Source of the DNA: Nostoc favosum CHAB5714
GTDB taxonomy: Bacteria; Cyanobacteriota; Cyanobacteriia; Cyanobacteriales; Nostocaceae
NCBI RefSeq assembly: GCF_020829495.1
Contig: NZ_JAIVFQ010000020.1
Coordinates: 1 to 64,000 of the forward strand
DNA: 64,000 nucleotides
Reading direction: 5' to 3'
The translations under genes were made by a program, and so were the position numbers. The first letter of the stretch is position 1. The number at the start of each line of letters is the position of its first letter. The notes beneath the pieces are model-generated. The model saw nothing but the letters and a program-made list of their open reading frames with translations. It was not told the origin of the DNA and searched no databases. Positions 8,110-17,139 of this stretch are shown one piece after another.

Positions 8110-8135
8110 TTAAGTAGACAAGCTTGTCTACTTAA
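8110..8135. promoter_or_regulatory. 26-bp perfect palindrome, probable TetR-family operator
   Basis: TTAAGTAGACAAG is followed directly by its exact complement, a perfect 26-bp palindrome centred on a HindIII-type AAGCTT. It lies between the divergent AhpD-like and TetR-like genes. The inner word AGACAA recurs in the second palindrome near the regulator's start, consistent with two sites for one dimeric repressor. Confidence 0.7.
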
Positions 8136-8160
8136 AGTTGGTGCTATTGTATTTCAAAGG

Positions 8161-8174
8161 AGACAATATTGTCT
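8161..8174. promoter_or_regulatory. 14-bp palindrome overlapping the TetR gene's ribosome site and start
   Basis: AGACAATATTGTCT is perfectly symmetrical. It begins in the AAAGGAG ribosome site (8156-8162) and covers the TTG start at 8169. It shares AGACAA with the 26-bp palindrome, so the repressor may bind here and block its own expression. Confidence 0.5.
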
Positions 8175-8762
8175 ACTCATCCAACTATGACTGCCCAATC
8201 AAGCCACGCTCGACAAAAAATCCTAGAAACGGCTTCTGAACTCTTTTATCAGAAGGGAATTCAGCATGTCGGCATTAATGAAGTCATTGCAGTATCAGGT
8301 GTTGCTAAACGCACACTTTACCGTTGGTTTCCGTCTAAAGACCTGTTAATCGAGGAAGTGATGAAATATCGCGCTGTTCAGTGGTTACGCTGGTTTGAAG
8401 ATGCGGTGTCAGAGCGAGGCATTACACCCAAAGAACGCTTACTAGCAACGTTTGATGTGTTGCGTGAGTGGTACTCAAGTCCTAATTTTCGCGGTTGTCC
8501 ATTCATCAATGCTGTTTTAGAAATTGCCGATGCTTCTCATAAAGCACATCAAGTTTCAGTAGACTTACGAGAGTCGATTCGACAAATTATTGTGCGCTTG
8601 GCAGCTGAGGCTGGTGTCAAAAATCCAGAATTCTTTTCACAACAGTACCTTCTGCTGATTGGAGGAGCCAGCTTAATGGCAACAATCGAACAGTCAGCCA
8701 ACGGAGCAACGTTTGCTCAAAGTGCGCTCTCAGTTTTGATTGATGCGAATATAGAAAATTGA
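8169..8762 (+). CDS. TetR/AcrR-family transcriptional regulator
   Basis: A 197-residue regulator. The N-terminal helix-turn-helix is typical of the family: ARQKILETASELFYQKGIQH, then VGINEVIAVSGVAKRTLYRWFPSKDLL (about residues 13-60). The C-terminal ligand-binding part is helical and includes FRGCPFINAVLEIAD, found in one TetR subgroup. I chose the TTG at 8169 because AAAGGAG lies six bases before it; the ATG at 8187 has no suitable ribosome site. The gene is divergent from the AhpD-like gene and probably represses both, responding to an electrophile or peroxide-linked ligand. That last part is inference. Confidence 0.88.
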   Translation: MSTHPTMTAQSSHARQKILETASELFYQKGIQHVGINEVIAVSGVAKRTLYRWFPSKDLLIEEVMKYRAVQWLRWFEDAVSERGITPKERLLATFDVLREWYSSPNFRGCPFINAVLEIADASHKAHQVSVDLRESIRQIIVRLAAEAGVKNPEFFSQQYLLLIGGASLMATIEQSANGATFAQSALSVLIDANIEN

Positions 8763-9162
8763 CATCGGCACTTACATGAAAGAAATTATGTAGGCTAAAA
8801 ACCTTTGCCTGACTCGTGCGCGAATCTTGGGTTCGATGCTTTATTCCAACAAGTCCCTTGTACCATAACTTATACTCCCTCAACAGCACCCGCGATAGCG
8901 TTCGCGGAGCGTCTGCTCCAGAAGCGCCGACCTGTCGGTTCGCACGCTGGCGACATAGCCATATAATCCCTACATCCCAGCAATTGCAGAATTAACAATA
9001 AGGTTTAGGGCTTCAGTGTCAGTTACAAGATGAAGCACAAGATATTAACCTCATGGTATTTATATCACAATAGTTACAGTACTTTCACTGTCGGCATCTA
9101 AATGCAGTATAGTTTATACCAAAAATAGCAGCGATATTGTCCGCAATTAAAACCACACACTG
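8763..9162. other. Intergenic region between the TetR-like and MobC-like genes
   Basis: No gene is supported. It contains a dispersed Nostoc-type repeat (8891-8958, listed separately). The end nearest the mobilization gene (9000-9160) could hold a transfer origin, since MobC genes often sit beside oriT, but I found no clear nick-site or inverted-repeat signature. Confidence 0.35.
8891..8958. repeat. Dispersed cyanobacterial repeat element
   Basis: The GC-rich words gcgatagcgttcgcggagcg, tctgctccagaagcgccgac and cgcacgctggcgacatagcc are of a kind scattered in intergenic regions of Nostoc-type genomes. It contains several short inverted segments (GCGATAGCG/CGCGGAGCG, GACCTGTCGGT). Non-coding; recognised from memory of such repeats rather than from copies in this window. 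Confidence 0.45.
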
Positions 9163-9210
9163 TTGTCAGATTTCCGGTTATCCCCAAGTCCCTCAGTGCA
9201 GTCTCTAACT

Positions 9211-9591
9211 ATGCCACTCAGTCCCGCAGAAGGTATGGTAAGTAACCCCATAAAGCGAACCAAATCTATCAAGGTATACCTCTTTGAGCAAGAGAAAACT
9301 ACCATTGAGGAAAAAGCGATCGCCACAGGGGTAACTGCATCTGAATATTTACGTTCCTGTGGGTTAAGGCGGGTACTAATGGCAAAACCATCTGCCGACT
9401 TGATAACTATCCGCGCTACTGCTGGAAACCTCAAAAGCGAACTGATGATGTTATCTCACTTAGCAAAGGAAACAAACAACCAGCAAATTTTGGATACTGT
9501 CAATAATGCGATCGCACTCGTAGATCAGACTATCGCAGCTGCATTTAACCTAGACGTTCTAGATAAATCACCCTCAAGCCAAGATAAATAA
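9211..9591 (+). CDS. MobC-like mobilization (relaxosome) protein
   Basis: MobC-type proteins bind near oriT and help the relaxase open the DNA. The protein has a ribbon-helix-helix start (KSIKVYLFEQEKTTIEEKA, then ATGVTASEYLRSCGL), followed by a helical segment with the MobC-like LITIRATAGNLKSELMMLSH. I use the ATG at 9211. A TTG at 9163 and an internal ATG at 9235 are alternatives, and none has a well-placed ribosome site. A relaxase N-terminus remnant follows 42 bases downstream, which supports the call. Confidence 0.7.
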   Translation: MPLSPAEGMVSNPIKRTKSIKVYLFEQEKTTIEEKAIATGVTASEYLRSCGLRRVLMAKPSADLITIRATAGNLKSELMMLSHLAKETNNQQILDTVNNAIALVDQTIAAAFNLDVLDKSPSSQDK

Positions 9592-9633
9592 GGCATTACA
9601 GGTTCTATATCCCCCACTTTCAACTCCTTCAAT

Positions 9634-10223
9634 TTGATTCCCGTCATCTATAAAAAACCCAATTTTCTCGACACGCTCAAGTATGTCTTGGGGAAAGATG
9701 ATGCTGGGATTGTCGATACTAAGAAGATAAATCCACGTCGGAAGCAAATAAGGTTAAGAAAAAAGTACAGCCGCATCTGAAGGAACAGCACCCACAACAG
9801 GATATTTCAGAAGAAAACCGTCTATCCACTGCTCAACAAATCCTGCAAGAGCAATCTTCCCCTACTCCCCCTTTTCCTAACCTTCTCCCTTCTAACCTCC
9901 AACATCTGCCTTCTACAATCACTGACTATATGCTTGTTACCAATAATATCCGTATCAAAGGACGGGAATTGAGTGCGAGTTTAGATACCAATATTCTGAT
10001 TGTTTACCGTCATGGGGATAATACTCCTGTGATGCAAACCTGCTATAGTCAGGGAAACTGGTACGAAGAGATACCAACTCGATTAACAAGAAACGAAATT
10101 GAGCAGATTGACAGTCCTGACTTTTCACGGCATGTGGAAAAGGCCATTTTGAGGGTTTTCCAAACCCTGATTTTTCCGTTAGCTATTTTCATTAACTTAA
10201 AGCTATTGACAATTAGGCTGTAG
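9634..10223 (+). pseudogene. Decayed relaxase (mobilization nuclease) gene
   Basis: A frame from the TTG at 9634 reads IPVIYKKPNFLDTLKYVLGK then DDAGIVDTK and stops at 9780. It resembles the start of MobA/MobL-type relaxases of cyanobacterial plasmids, which begin with a similar ISY/LKYVLGK pattern and continue for hundreds of residues. From about 9723 another frame is open to 10223 (KVKKKVQPHLKEQHPQQDI; then from the ATG at 9930 a 97-residue frame with NIRIKGRELSASLDTNILIV). I read this as the frameshifted, internally deleted rest of the gene. The catalytic histidine cluster is absent. The 97-residue part might instead be a separate small gene. Confidence 0.5.
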
Positions 10224-10745
10224 AAAAAGTCACGTTTTTTCGAGGCTTGAAGACTTCCCGTGAAAAGTCAGATTGACAGTCTGCGTTTCTTTACGCAACA
10301 AGTATTAATGAATAAATCGCGATCGCAAAACACCATATCAGCTTCCACCCATCTTGGTTAATTGATTCAGTTTCTAAAATAATACCGATTCCATTATGGA
10401 TGCGTTGCGATATAACTTTTACATCTTTGTAAATCCAAAATCTCTGTGAGAATTTTTATTGCTCTTTTCTTCACCATGACTGTAAATGTATAAAAATAAT
10501 TCTTGTTCTCTCTACAGAGAACAAGAAATATTCTTTCTATGTCAAGTACAGCAAGGGTTACAACAACATTTTGATACAGTTAATTACATATTTTTATCTT
10601 TAAATTTAATTGTTTAGCATAACAGGTACTGAAGAGCCAAAATTTTTCCCACATTATGATTTAAAGGACAGCACAGTCCTGCCTATAGCGATATAGTCCT
10701 GCTACCCGACCACGATGACCCCGATTTGTGTTTAGTCCATCAGGA
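10224..10745. other. Intergenic region with one strong hairpin
   Basis: No gene is supported. It contains a 12-bp perfect hairpin (10500-10527) and one arm of a long-range inverted repeat (10258-10271, matching 10117-10130). The remainder is AT-rich. Confidence 0.4.
10500..10527. terminator. Perfect 12-bp hairpin with 4-base loop
   Basis: TTCTTGTTCTCT pairs exactly with AGAGAACAAGAA around a 4-base loop (CTAC). T-rich sequence follows on the plus strand (ATATTCTTTCT) and A/T-rich sequence lies on the other side. It may stop plus-strand transcripts from the mobilization remnant or minus-strand transcripts from the CHAT operon. Lack of a clean T run makes this uncertain. Confidence 0.4.
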
Positions 10746-11060
10746 TTATTTAGTCAATGAGATTTTTTGCACTGTTGAATCCCAACTGTATCCATAGATT
10801 AAGGCAGTCGCCCAATGCTTAATTCCTGCCTGTCCACCTTGTCCAGATCTGTAGAGCGCTAGGATTAGCAAACCTAAAACCATACTGCCTAACATTGCTC
10901 GGAAGTAAGGTTTTGCGAAATGCCAGACCTTTGCAAGCTGGTCGCCAAATCCGTGACTTGTAGTATCTGACACTTCCTTAATCCACTTTACAGCAACAGG
11001 AACTAGTGTACTGAGCAGAATACCAGCAACAAACCAGACATAAAGTTCTATATCTGTCAT
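10746..11060 (-). CDS. Small two-helix membrane protein ending the CHAT operon
   Basis: A 104-residue protein with two predicted membrane helices: about residues 7-25 (YVWFVAGILLSTLVPVAV) and 55-70 (AMLGSMVLGLLILALY). A basic, glycine-containing loop separates them, and a soluble tail follows. I recognise no family. It is the last gene of the minus-strand operon, 27 bases after the second CHAT gene. In other bacterial systems, caspase-like or CHAT proteases are encoded next to the membrane protein they activate (bacterial gasdermins). This protein is a candidate effector or anchor by position; it does not look like a gasdermin in size or sequence. Confidence 0.55.
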   Translation of the reverse strand: MTDIELYVWFVAGILLSTLVPVAVKWIKEVSDTTSHGFGDQLAKVWHFAKPYFRAMLGSMVLGLLILALYRSGQGGQAGIKHWATALIYGYSWDSTVQKISLTK

Positions 11061-11087
11061 TAGTGAAACCTCAAATTAGCCAATTTA

Positions 11088-13631
11088 TCAATCAGGTTGG
11101 AAAATGGATACAGTGGGATCGCCATAAAGCACTAGTGATGCCCAAGTAACTGATCCTAGTGTAACTTGTGCCTGTTTTGCTAATCGAAGAGATTCTCCAA
11201 CTGAATGATGGCCACTCAGTAAAGCTTGGTAAAATTCTGCTGCAAGATCTGATGCATCCAAATCGTCTACACTCCAAAGAGCACTGATATAGCAAGATGC
11301 TCCTGCACGAATAAATGCTGAGGCTAGTCCCATAAAGCGAGATGATACACTTTTAATCCGTCCAGCTGAGCAAGCATTAGTGTAAATTATCGGATTGCTG
11401 TTGAGATCTAGGATAAAACGTATATCTGCAGCCGTTAAAATACTTCCCTCGCTTAGGATTAACCCACTCCGCCCTGGCAGAACGTTGTCAAAAAAAGCGT
11501 GCCCACTGTAATGAACAATATCGAATCCTTTGCGTAATTCCGACACAAAATTTTCTCGGGTCGGCAAATCAGATGCATGGACTGCGTAGCGTAAATGCCG
11601 AATACTTGGATGTTCGGATTGTTTGTCCGTCAAGCCATTTAATTGGATGGACTGAGCCTCACCAATTTTAGTTACCTGAGTTTTTAGAAGGTACTCAATT
11701 TTCTGTGCCTCTTGGCTACTAAAGTAAAGGTCACGAGTTGGATTAGAGCAAAGCAGTACCTGCACTGAGTCTCTAATTCTTTTCCGAGGTGTAAAGAAAG
11801 AAATATTGTTGATCAAATTTGTTTCATACGGGTTGACACTAGAGATATGCCCAATCGCATATTTCAAACTCCAAAAGCCATTTGCGGAATTCTGTAAAGA
11901 ACTATCAGGTTCACGAATAAGCTCAATTGGCAAACTAGGGTCTTGAATGAATGCAGCCAAGAATGTTGGACAGAGTTGACTTAGCACTTTACGTACGGCT
12001 AACGGAACCAAGCTTTCATACAGAACTTCTCCTGTTTTATAAAGATTGTTTTGCAAAGTTTCACGCAGAGCTTTTTCCTGAGCAATCAAATGCTCTATCG
12101 ATGTCTCTAAAGTCCGCCATTTCTTCTCAATGTCCTTTATTTCAAGTTCAACCAATTGCGTTCCCTGTCCATTTTCAGTTTGAAGTAAACTATTACTTTC
12201 TATAGGTGCTAGCTTGTACCGCAAATCATCCCGTTCTTTGGCTAGGCTATTGTGCTTAACTTGCAGATCTGTTATGTTAACCAACTGCTCATCAATTTTG
12301 TCAATTAAGGAACTGACATAGTAGTTAGTTTCTGCAGGAAGGGATTGCAGTAACAGCAGAGGAACCGACCTTCGAGCAGCATATGCAGCAGCATCTAGCA
12401 CATGATAAGGTACAGGTTCCTCAGGAATATAGTCTGCTATTACGGCTAAGCTGTTAGAAACAATCGGTAAGTTTGAATATGTATCTTGAAAACACTTAAT
12501 AAATTGCCGACGCTCTTCAACAGAGAGAGACCAGTATAGATGATGTACATCTTTAAGGGCATCGAAATTTTCATACTGTAATTGATCTGCTAAATCCAAC
12601 ACTCGATTACAGTAACAATGCAGGTTATGCATTGAAGTAGAAGCCAAAAACTCAAAGAAGAATTCGCGTTTTTTATCGTGTTTAAGTGTTTGCAGCAAGA
12701 TCCAGTCAAAATAGCGATAAGTAAGCAGCAAAATTGCTGATTGCTCAGATACTGTAAAATGATCAGTGCCGCCAATTGATCTAACTGTAATTATCCGAAC
12801 AAATCGCTGTCGTTTGATGATTTCCTGTTGAATTTTATTTTCTAATTCATCTTTAACTTGAGTTGCATTGCCAACCAACCAAATTTCATCTAAAGTATCT
12901 TGTTCAAGGACAACATTAACCAGCTCTGTAAGAAATTGCTCGCGATTTGCACGTTGCGGATTAAAATATAGGAGCGTAGCTTGTACATAAGCAGCAAGGG
13001 GGGCAACTGTACAGGCGAGATAGGGTGTAGAAGATACAAGAATTAAAATTTTTGGCAGAGGCAAGGATAATTGCTTATCATGCACTGACTTTTTGTCTAG
13101 TCTATGGTGCAGATCCAGGCAAAAGTCTATCTGCTCATAGTATTCTTTTGAGAAATAAGTTGGGACAGAGTTTTCGAGTAGTTGAAAAAACACAGTTTCG
13201 GGCAACATTGAACTAGATTTCTCACATTTATCCTGTTTCCCTAAAAAACTGGGTACTTGTTGCGATTCCCATCTTTCATCAAGTAGAGCCTGTATATTTC
13301 TCCGATCAAGTTTTGGGAAACCGCTACCTTCTTCTTCGCACAATAGGATAACACGCCCTAGTTCAGGCAACCGATGAAGAAAATCATAGATCTCATCTCC
13401 AAGTGCTCCTTGAGGCGTGTACCAAAGGATAGGCGAATGATTGCGGACATTATAAAATTGAGTAAAAGTTGCTAAATCAAGTCTTTCGGGATTTTCAACT
13501 GCAACAAGACGAGTACTTCGTATGATTGCCCAAATCGCTAACTGCCAACTCGTTGTAGGAACAAAATAAACCTGTCCATTGTAACGATCCTTACCATACC
13601 AAGTGCTACTGTCCACGTTTGAGTACTGCAT
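11088..13631 (-). CDS. CHAT-domain (caspase-fold) protein, 847 residues
   Basis: The C-terminal 190 residues form a CHAT peptidase domain: DIVHYSGHAFF with the catalytic histidine H711, IYTNACSAGR with the catalytic cysteine C754, SALWSVDDLDASDLAAEFY, and the closing YGDPTVSIF. Both dyad residues are present, so it is probably an active cysteine protease. The N-terminal 440 residues hold two Rossmann-like alpha/beta stretches (RVILLCEEEGSGF; KILILVSSTPYLAC; DEIWLVGNATQVKDEL) of no family I can name, similar in style to the next CHAT protein. A coiled coil covers about residues 455-535. It starts 16 bases after the upstream CHAT gene. Substrate unknown. Confidence 0.85.
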   Translation of the reverse strand: MQYSNVDSSTWYGKDRYNGQVYFVPTTSWQLAIWAIIRSTRLVAVENPERLDLATFTQFYNVRNHSPILWYTPQGALGDEIYDFLHRLPELGRVILLCEEEGSGFPKLDRRNIQALLDERWESQQVPSFLGKQDKCEKSSSMLPETVFFQLLENSVPTYFSKEYYEQIDFCLDLHHRLDKKSVHDKQLSLPLPKILILVSSTPYLACTVAPLAAYVQATLLYFNPQRANREQFLTELVNVVLEQDTLDEIWLVGNATQVKDELENKIQQEIIKRQRFVRIITVRSIGGTDHFTVSEQSAILLLTYRYFDWILLQTLKHDKKREFFFEFLASTSMHNLHCYCNRVLDLADQLQYENFDALKDVHHLYWSLSVEERRQFIKCFQDTYSNLPIVSNSLAVIADYIPEEPVPYHVLDAAAYAARRSVPLLLLQSLPAETNYYVSSLIDKIDEQLVNITDLQVKHNSLAKERDDLRYKLAPIESNSLLQTENGQGTQLVELEIKDIEKKWRTLETSIEHLIAQEKALRETLQNNLYKTGEVLYESLVPLAVRKVLSQLCPTFLAAFIQDPSLPIELIREPDSSLQNSANGFWSLKYAIGHISSVNPYETNLINNISFFTPRKRIRDSVQVLLCSNPTRDLYFSSQEAQKIEYLLKTQVTKIGEAQSIQLNGLTDKQSEHPSIRHLRYAVHASDLPTRENFVSELRKGFDIVHYSGHAFFDNVLPGRSGLILSEGSILTAADIRFILDLNSNPIIYTNACSAGRIKSVSSRFMGLASAFIRAGASCYISALWSVDDLDASDLAAEFYQALLSGHHSVGESLRLAKQAQVTLGSVTWASLVLYGDPTVSIFQPD

Positions 13632-13647
13632 AGGATAGTACTGATTT

Positions 13648-16335
13648 CTACTTTAGGGTTGTTTTCAGTTGTAACAATCGCTCAACCGTTTCAGGATGGT
13701 TTTTTATAAGTTTACTTAGTGGATAAATTCTTAGAGTTGGATCTCCCCAGACAACGTAACACAGTACTCGATAGTCTATTCGTCGCTTTCCTTTCTCTCT
13801 GGTTGAATCAGATAAAAAGTCCATCTTGGCTAGCAATGCGGATTCGCCTATAGAACACCCTTGTTGTAAGTACCCATACCAACGTTGAGCATACTCGATG
13901 GCTACATCATCCCATATTTCCCATAAAGGTGCCATCACAGCCGATGCTCCTCTATGCATGAATGATGATGCAACTCCCATAATCTGTTCGCTAGATTTAG
14001 AAGTTTGACTTAGTTGGTTACTCCCTAATGACAAATCTGCTTCTTCCCTAAGTTCAGAAGCTTGCGGAGAATCTTCTGGAATACGGTTGTTACTTGAGCC
14101 AAAGCAGGTATTCAAAAATACAAATGGATGAGCACCCAGTTTTATGTGGTATTTAATTTCAAGTGCTGTTAAAGGGTCAAATTGTCGCGATTTAGGTTGA
14201 GAAGGATAAAGTACAAAGGCACTACGCTGAGGTTGTTCTTGATTTGCTGTCCCATGCCCAGCATAGTGAAAAATATGAACTTCCTTCGCCAACTCTTTTA
14301 TAAGAGTTGGTTTCAATGCCTGCTCATCAAACAAAGAATCAATGTCAAATTTAGATTCGTCTAAAATCTTTTTAACGGTTTTATATTCTTCTTCCAACTT
14401 TAGTTTTCCCAAACCTGGAATGTTTACCATGCAAAAAAGTGTCTTAAGGAATTTCTGGCGCTGCAGTTCGTGGATATAAAGTATACTTGAGGCAGTAATT
14501 AGCGCTGTTTCATATGGATCAGTACCAGTAAGATGTCCAACTGCGTGATTAAGGAAAATTGGACGGTTGCCATCAGCAATTACTTCGTAAGGGACTCTAA
14601 CGTCCGTACTATAGAGAGCAACTGTCAGCGGCTTAAGAACTTCCAAGGCAGCCAGTACATCGAATGGAAATACTAAACGGGCTATGTTTTCTTTATGCTT
14701 AATGTTTTCCTCGTAGACTAATGCTACCTGTAATTTACGGGTTGATTCCGCAGCAAACTGATTCTCCAAACGTCTGACTGCCTTATCCAAAAAATCTTCC
14801 TTCTCTTTTGAAATAGCTGGAAAGAGCAGGAGAGAGGCTTTATGAAATGCTGCAAAGCAAGCAGCTGGGAAAAGGTTGAGATTTTCATTGCTAACAGGGT
14901 CAAAATCACACAGTACAACCATATCGTTCCAAATAGGTGACAGAGACTCTAGGAGCGAAGTATTTGTGGCTGCGACCTCTGCAAAGTGTTGCCTTGACAA
15001 CCTAACAAATTCTGTTCTTCCAATGAAGATATCTTGATAAGCAGAAAGGAGCTTTTCGCTCTCTACTATTTCACCATTAAGAAGAGAATTCAATACTTGT
15101 ACCAGACGTACTGCCCATGGCCGTTGTTCAATTTTGGCTATGTAATCATGTGTGAATTTCTTTACTAATGAAGGGGCTTCTCCATCAAGAAAAGTTTTTT
15201 CTTGCGTAAGTTCTTGTATTAGCCAATCTAAGAAACGCTGAGCTTTAAATAGATGGGCAATAACAGCAGATGCACTTATGGCATCATGATAAGGAATTCT
15301 AATTAACTTAACTGGCTGGGTAGAGGATACTGTATTTTTTTGAGATGATAAAAGATTTAATTCTTTCTCCAACCTAAGTCGCAGTAAATCCTCATCTGTT
15401 TCACTAAATTTACCCACTAGAAAAATCTGCTTAATTTTCTTCCTCTCTAAATGAGTTAATATTTCATTTTCTGTTGAGCGGCTCCACAGGAGCACAGAAG
15501 CACCCAAATATCTTGCCATTGGAATACAAACAGCCCCTAAACTAGGCGACTCACAGACATCAGCAGAGATTATAAAGGCACTCTGTTCGCAAACTGGTCT
15601 GGTGAAAAAATCCTCGGAGGTGATCTCTTCAATGAATTGTCTAACTTTCAAAGGCAGAAGATTAGGATTTGGAACTACTGAAACAGCTACAATTGCCTCA
15701 ATCTGATGAATGCGTTCCGGTACTTCATCCGCCATTATCATGCGAGCTTGAATATTACCACGCAAGACATTTACCAAGTCGCGATAATACTCATCGTCAG
15801 TAAAAATTTGTAATCGAAGTGCAGCATCTACTCCTTTATCAAGTAAAGCAGTTAATAGATTCTCTAAATCGTGGTATGGTAGCTTACCAATTACAACAAT
15901 CCGCTGTAGGTTTGGTGTGTTATGTAGGAATCGAAAAACCTGATCTGGCAGAGGCTTTTCATTGTCAAACCAGAGAAATGGTGCAAAGCGATGAAATTTG
16001 GAACCAATTGGCAATTTGCTGTGGCAAGTTTCCACTCTATCAACCCAAGATGCTGCTGCGGCAACAGCTCCCTGCCAAGGGACATTTGGTCTGTCATGGC
16101 TAGCAACTAAAAAAATTGTGTTACTTATCTGGCGCTGTAACAAAATACGGTAGTCCAATTCAATCGTTATTTTTTGGTGCGCACCTGCATCTAACTCAAT
16201 ACCAAACGAAGCAGTAATTTGATTTTCACTAGGCTGATCTGCTAGATGAATTTTGTACGGTGTAGCTCCACGAAAACGTAGAACGAGTAAACGATTATTT
16301 GGCTCATATAGAGATTGAGAGTCAAATGAGAACAC
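13648..16335 (-). CDS. CHAT-domain (caspase-fold) protein, 895 residues
   Basis: The C-terminal CHAT domain carries IFHYAGHGTAN with histidine H694, VFLNTCFGSS with cysteine C744, SSFMHRGASAVMAPLWEI and the closing VVWGDPTLRIYP. The N-terminus (1-80) looks beta-rich (NRLLVLRFRGATPYKIHLA). Two alpha/beta segments follow, with RIVVIGKLPYHDLENLLTAL and IKQIFLVGKFSETDEDLL, faintly like cell-wall-binding repeat 2 units. They resemble the equivalent part of the downstream CHAT protein, so the two probably arose by duplication and diverged. It starts 15 bases after the preceding gene. Two CHAT proteins side by side suggest a heteromeric complex or a proteolytic relay. Confidence 0.85.
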   Translation of the reverse strand: MFSFDSQSLYEPNNRLLVLRFRGATPYKIHLADQPSENQITASFGIELDAGAHQKITIELDYRILLQRQISNTIFLVASHDRPNVPWQGAVAAAASWVDRVETCHSKLPIGSKFHRFAPFLWFDNEKPLPDQVFRFLHNTPNLQRIVVIGKLPYHDLENLLTALLDKGVDAALRLQIFTDDEYYRDLVNVLRGNIQARMIMADEVPERIHQIEAIVAVSVVPNPNLLPLKVRQFIEEITSEDFFTRPVCEQSAFIISADVCESPSLGAVCIPMARYLGASVLLWSRSTENEILTHLERKKIKQIFLVGKFSETDEDLLRLRLEKELNLLSSQKNTVSSTQPVKLIRIPYHDAISASAVIAHLFKAQRFLDWLIQELTQEKTFLDGEAPSLVKKFTHDYIAKIEQRPWAVRLVQVLNSLLNGEIVESEKLLSAYQDIFIGRTEFVRLSRQHFAEVAATNTSLLESLSPIWNDMVVLCDFDPVSNENLNLFPAACFAAFHKASLLLFPAISKEKEDFLDKAVRRLENQFAAESTRKLQVALVYEENIKHKENIARLVFPFDVLAALEVLKPLTVALYSTDVRVPYEVIADGNRPIFLNHAVGHLTGTDPYETALITASSILYIHELQRQKFLKTLFCMVNIPGLGKLKLEEEYKTVKKILDESKFDIDSLFDEQALKPTLIKELAKEVHIFHYAGHGTANQEQPQRSAFVLYPSQPKSRQFDPLTALEIKYHIKLGAHPFVFLNTCFGSSNNRIPEDSPQASELREEADLSLGSNQLSQTSKSSEQIMGVASSFMHRGASAVMAPLWEIWDDVAIEYAQRWYGYLQQGCSIGESALLAKMDFLSDSTREKGKRRIDYRVLCYVVWGDPTLRIYPLSKLIKNHPETVERLLQLKTTLK

Positions 16336-16350
16336 GAAGTATGGATACCT

Positions 16351-16893
16351 TCAAAAATCGCGTGACAAATCACCTGAAGCACAGGGTTCTGCTTGACTAT
16401 GCTTGGGGTTGTAAGCAAATAGAATACTGGGTGAAACACCAAGTTGCCACTCAAACTGAAACTGGCACTTTTCTTTACCCTTGTTTTCAATTAAAAATTT
16501 AGATGCAACAGATACTTGATCTAAATTTGAATCAGTTGTAACAAATGTGCGACTTACGGATATATCATTAACTGATGCCCAAGTCATAGCCTCCGACTCA
16601 GCGATCACTCGCCCTTTCCTAACGCGACTATGTGTAGATGCTTTCTTACTTTCTACAGATTTTAAGACGTGCCGTTTTCCGTACAGGTGGAGGGCAATAT
16701 TCTCACCGAGAAAATCTAATCTGGCTACTGCCTCGTATTCAATTGGTAATTTTTGATTACAAATGCTCTTTAAACTGTTGTTGAGATAGTGAACAGTTCC
16801 TTCCTGCGAACTGCCCGAATCAGAAGCATTTGCTTGAGTGGTATTACTTGGCTTACTTACTTTCGATGATGGCTTGCGTATTTCCTTCTTCAT
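16351..16893 (-). CDS. Unknown 180-residue protein in the CHAT operon
   Basis: No family is recognised. The first 35 residues are lysine/serine-rich and probably disordered. The rest looks beta-rich (EYEAVARLDFLGENIALHLYG; SRTFVTTDSNLDQVSVASKF; CQFQFEWQLGVSPSILFAY). Its ATG lies inside the last 41 bases of the preceding gene, so the two are translationally coupled. The short tail after AYNPKHSQ is low-complexity. Given its place between the C25-like and CHAT proteins, it may be a substrate, inhibitor or sensor subunit, which is inference only. Confidence 0.6.
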   Translation of the reverse strand: MKKEIRKPSSKVSKPSNTTQANASDSGSSQEGTVHYLNNSLKSICNQKLPIEYEAVARLDFLGENIALHLYGKRHVLKSVESKKASTHSRVRKGRVIAESEAMTWASVNDISVSRTFVTTDSNLDQVSVASKFLIENKGKEKCQFQFEWQLGVSPSILFAYNPKHSQAEPCASGDLSRDF

Positions 16894-17128
16894 CTGTTAG
16901 CACAACGATTGTTCGATCAAAAGGACATTCTTCATTTTCTTCAATCTGCCAAATGAACCGATGTTCTAAGGGAATCTCATTTTGATGAACATCTGAACGC
17001 TGACGTCTAAATGCTCGTAGCTGGCTTTGTGAAAGATCACTTTCAATTTTGGGTTCTATGTTAGCTAGCTCTGGGAACTGCTGACCGATTATGGCTTTGA
17101 CTTTATCTTTGATTTCATTTACTTCCAT
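16853..17128 (-). CDS. Unknown 91-residue protein in the CHAT operon
   Basis: A small, charged protein (MEVNEIKDKVKAIIGQQFPE... and then EHRFIWQIEENEECPFDRTI...). It is a mix of a helical start and a likely beta sheet end. No family is recognised. It begins 11 bases after the C25-like gene and overlaps the next gene by 41 bases, so it is a genuine operon member rather than a chance frame. Its acidic character may suit a partner-binding role. Confidence 0.6.
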   Translation of the reverse strand: MEVNEIKDKVKAIIGQQFPELANIEPKIESDLSQSQLRAFRRQRSDVHQNEIPLEHRFIWQIEENEECPFDRTIVVLTDEEGNTQAIIESK

Positions 17129-17139
17129 TGGATTACCTT

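Noticed and set aside
9147..9434. Minus-strand open frame across the MobC-like gene
   Set aside because: It is the antisense shadow of a gene with an RHH domain and a relaxase remnant as neighbour.
10746..11060. Calling the 104-residue membrane protein a gasdermin or holin
   Set aside because: Length, two-helix layout and sequence do not match gasdermins; no holin family hallmarks. The effector idea is left as inference.
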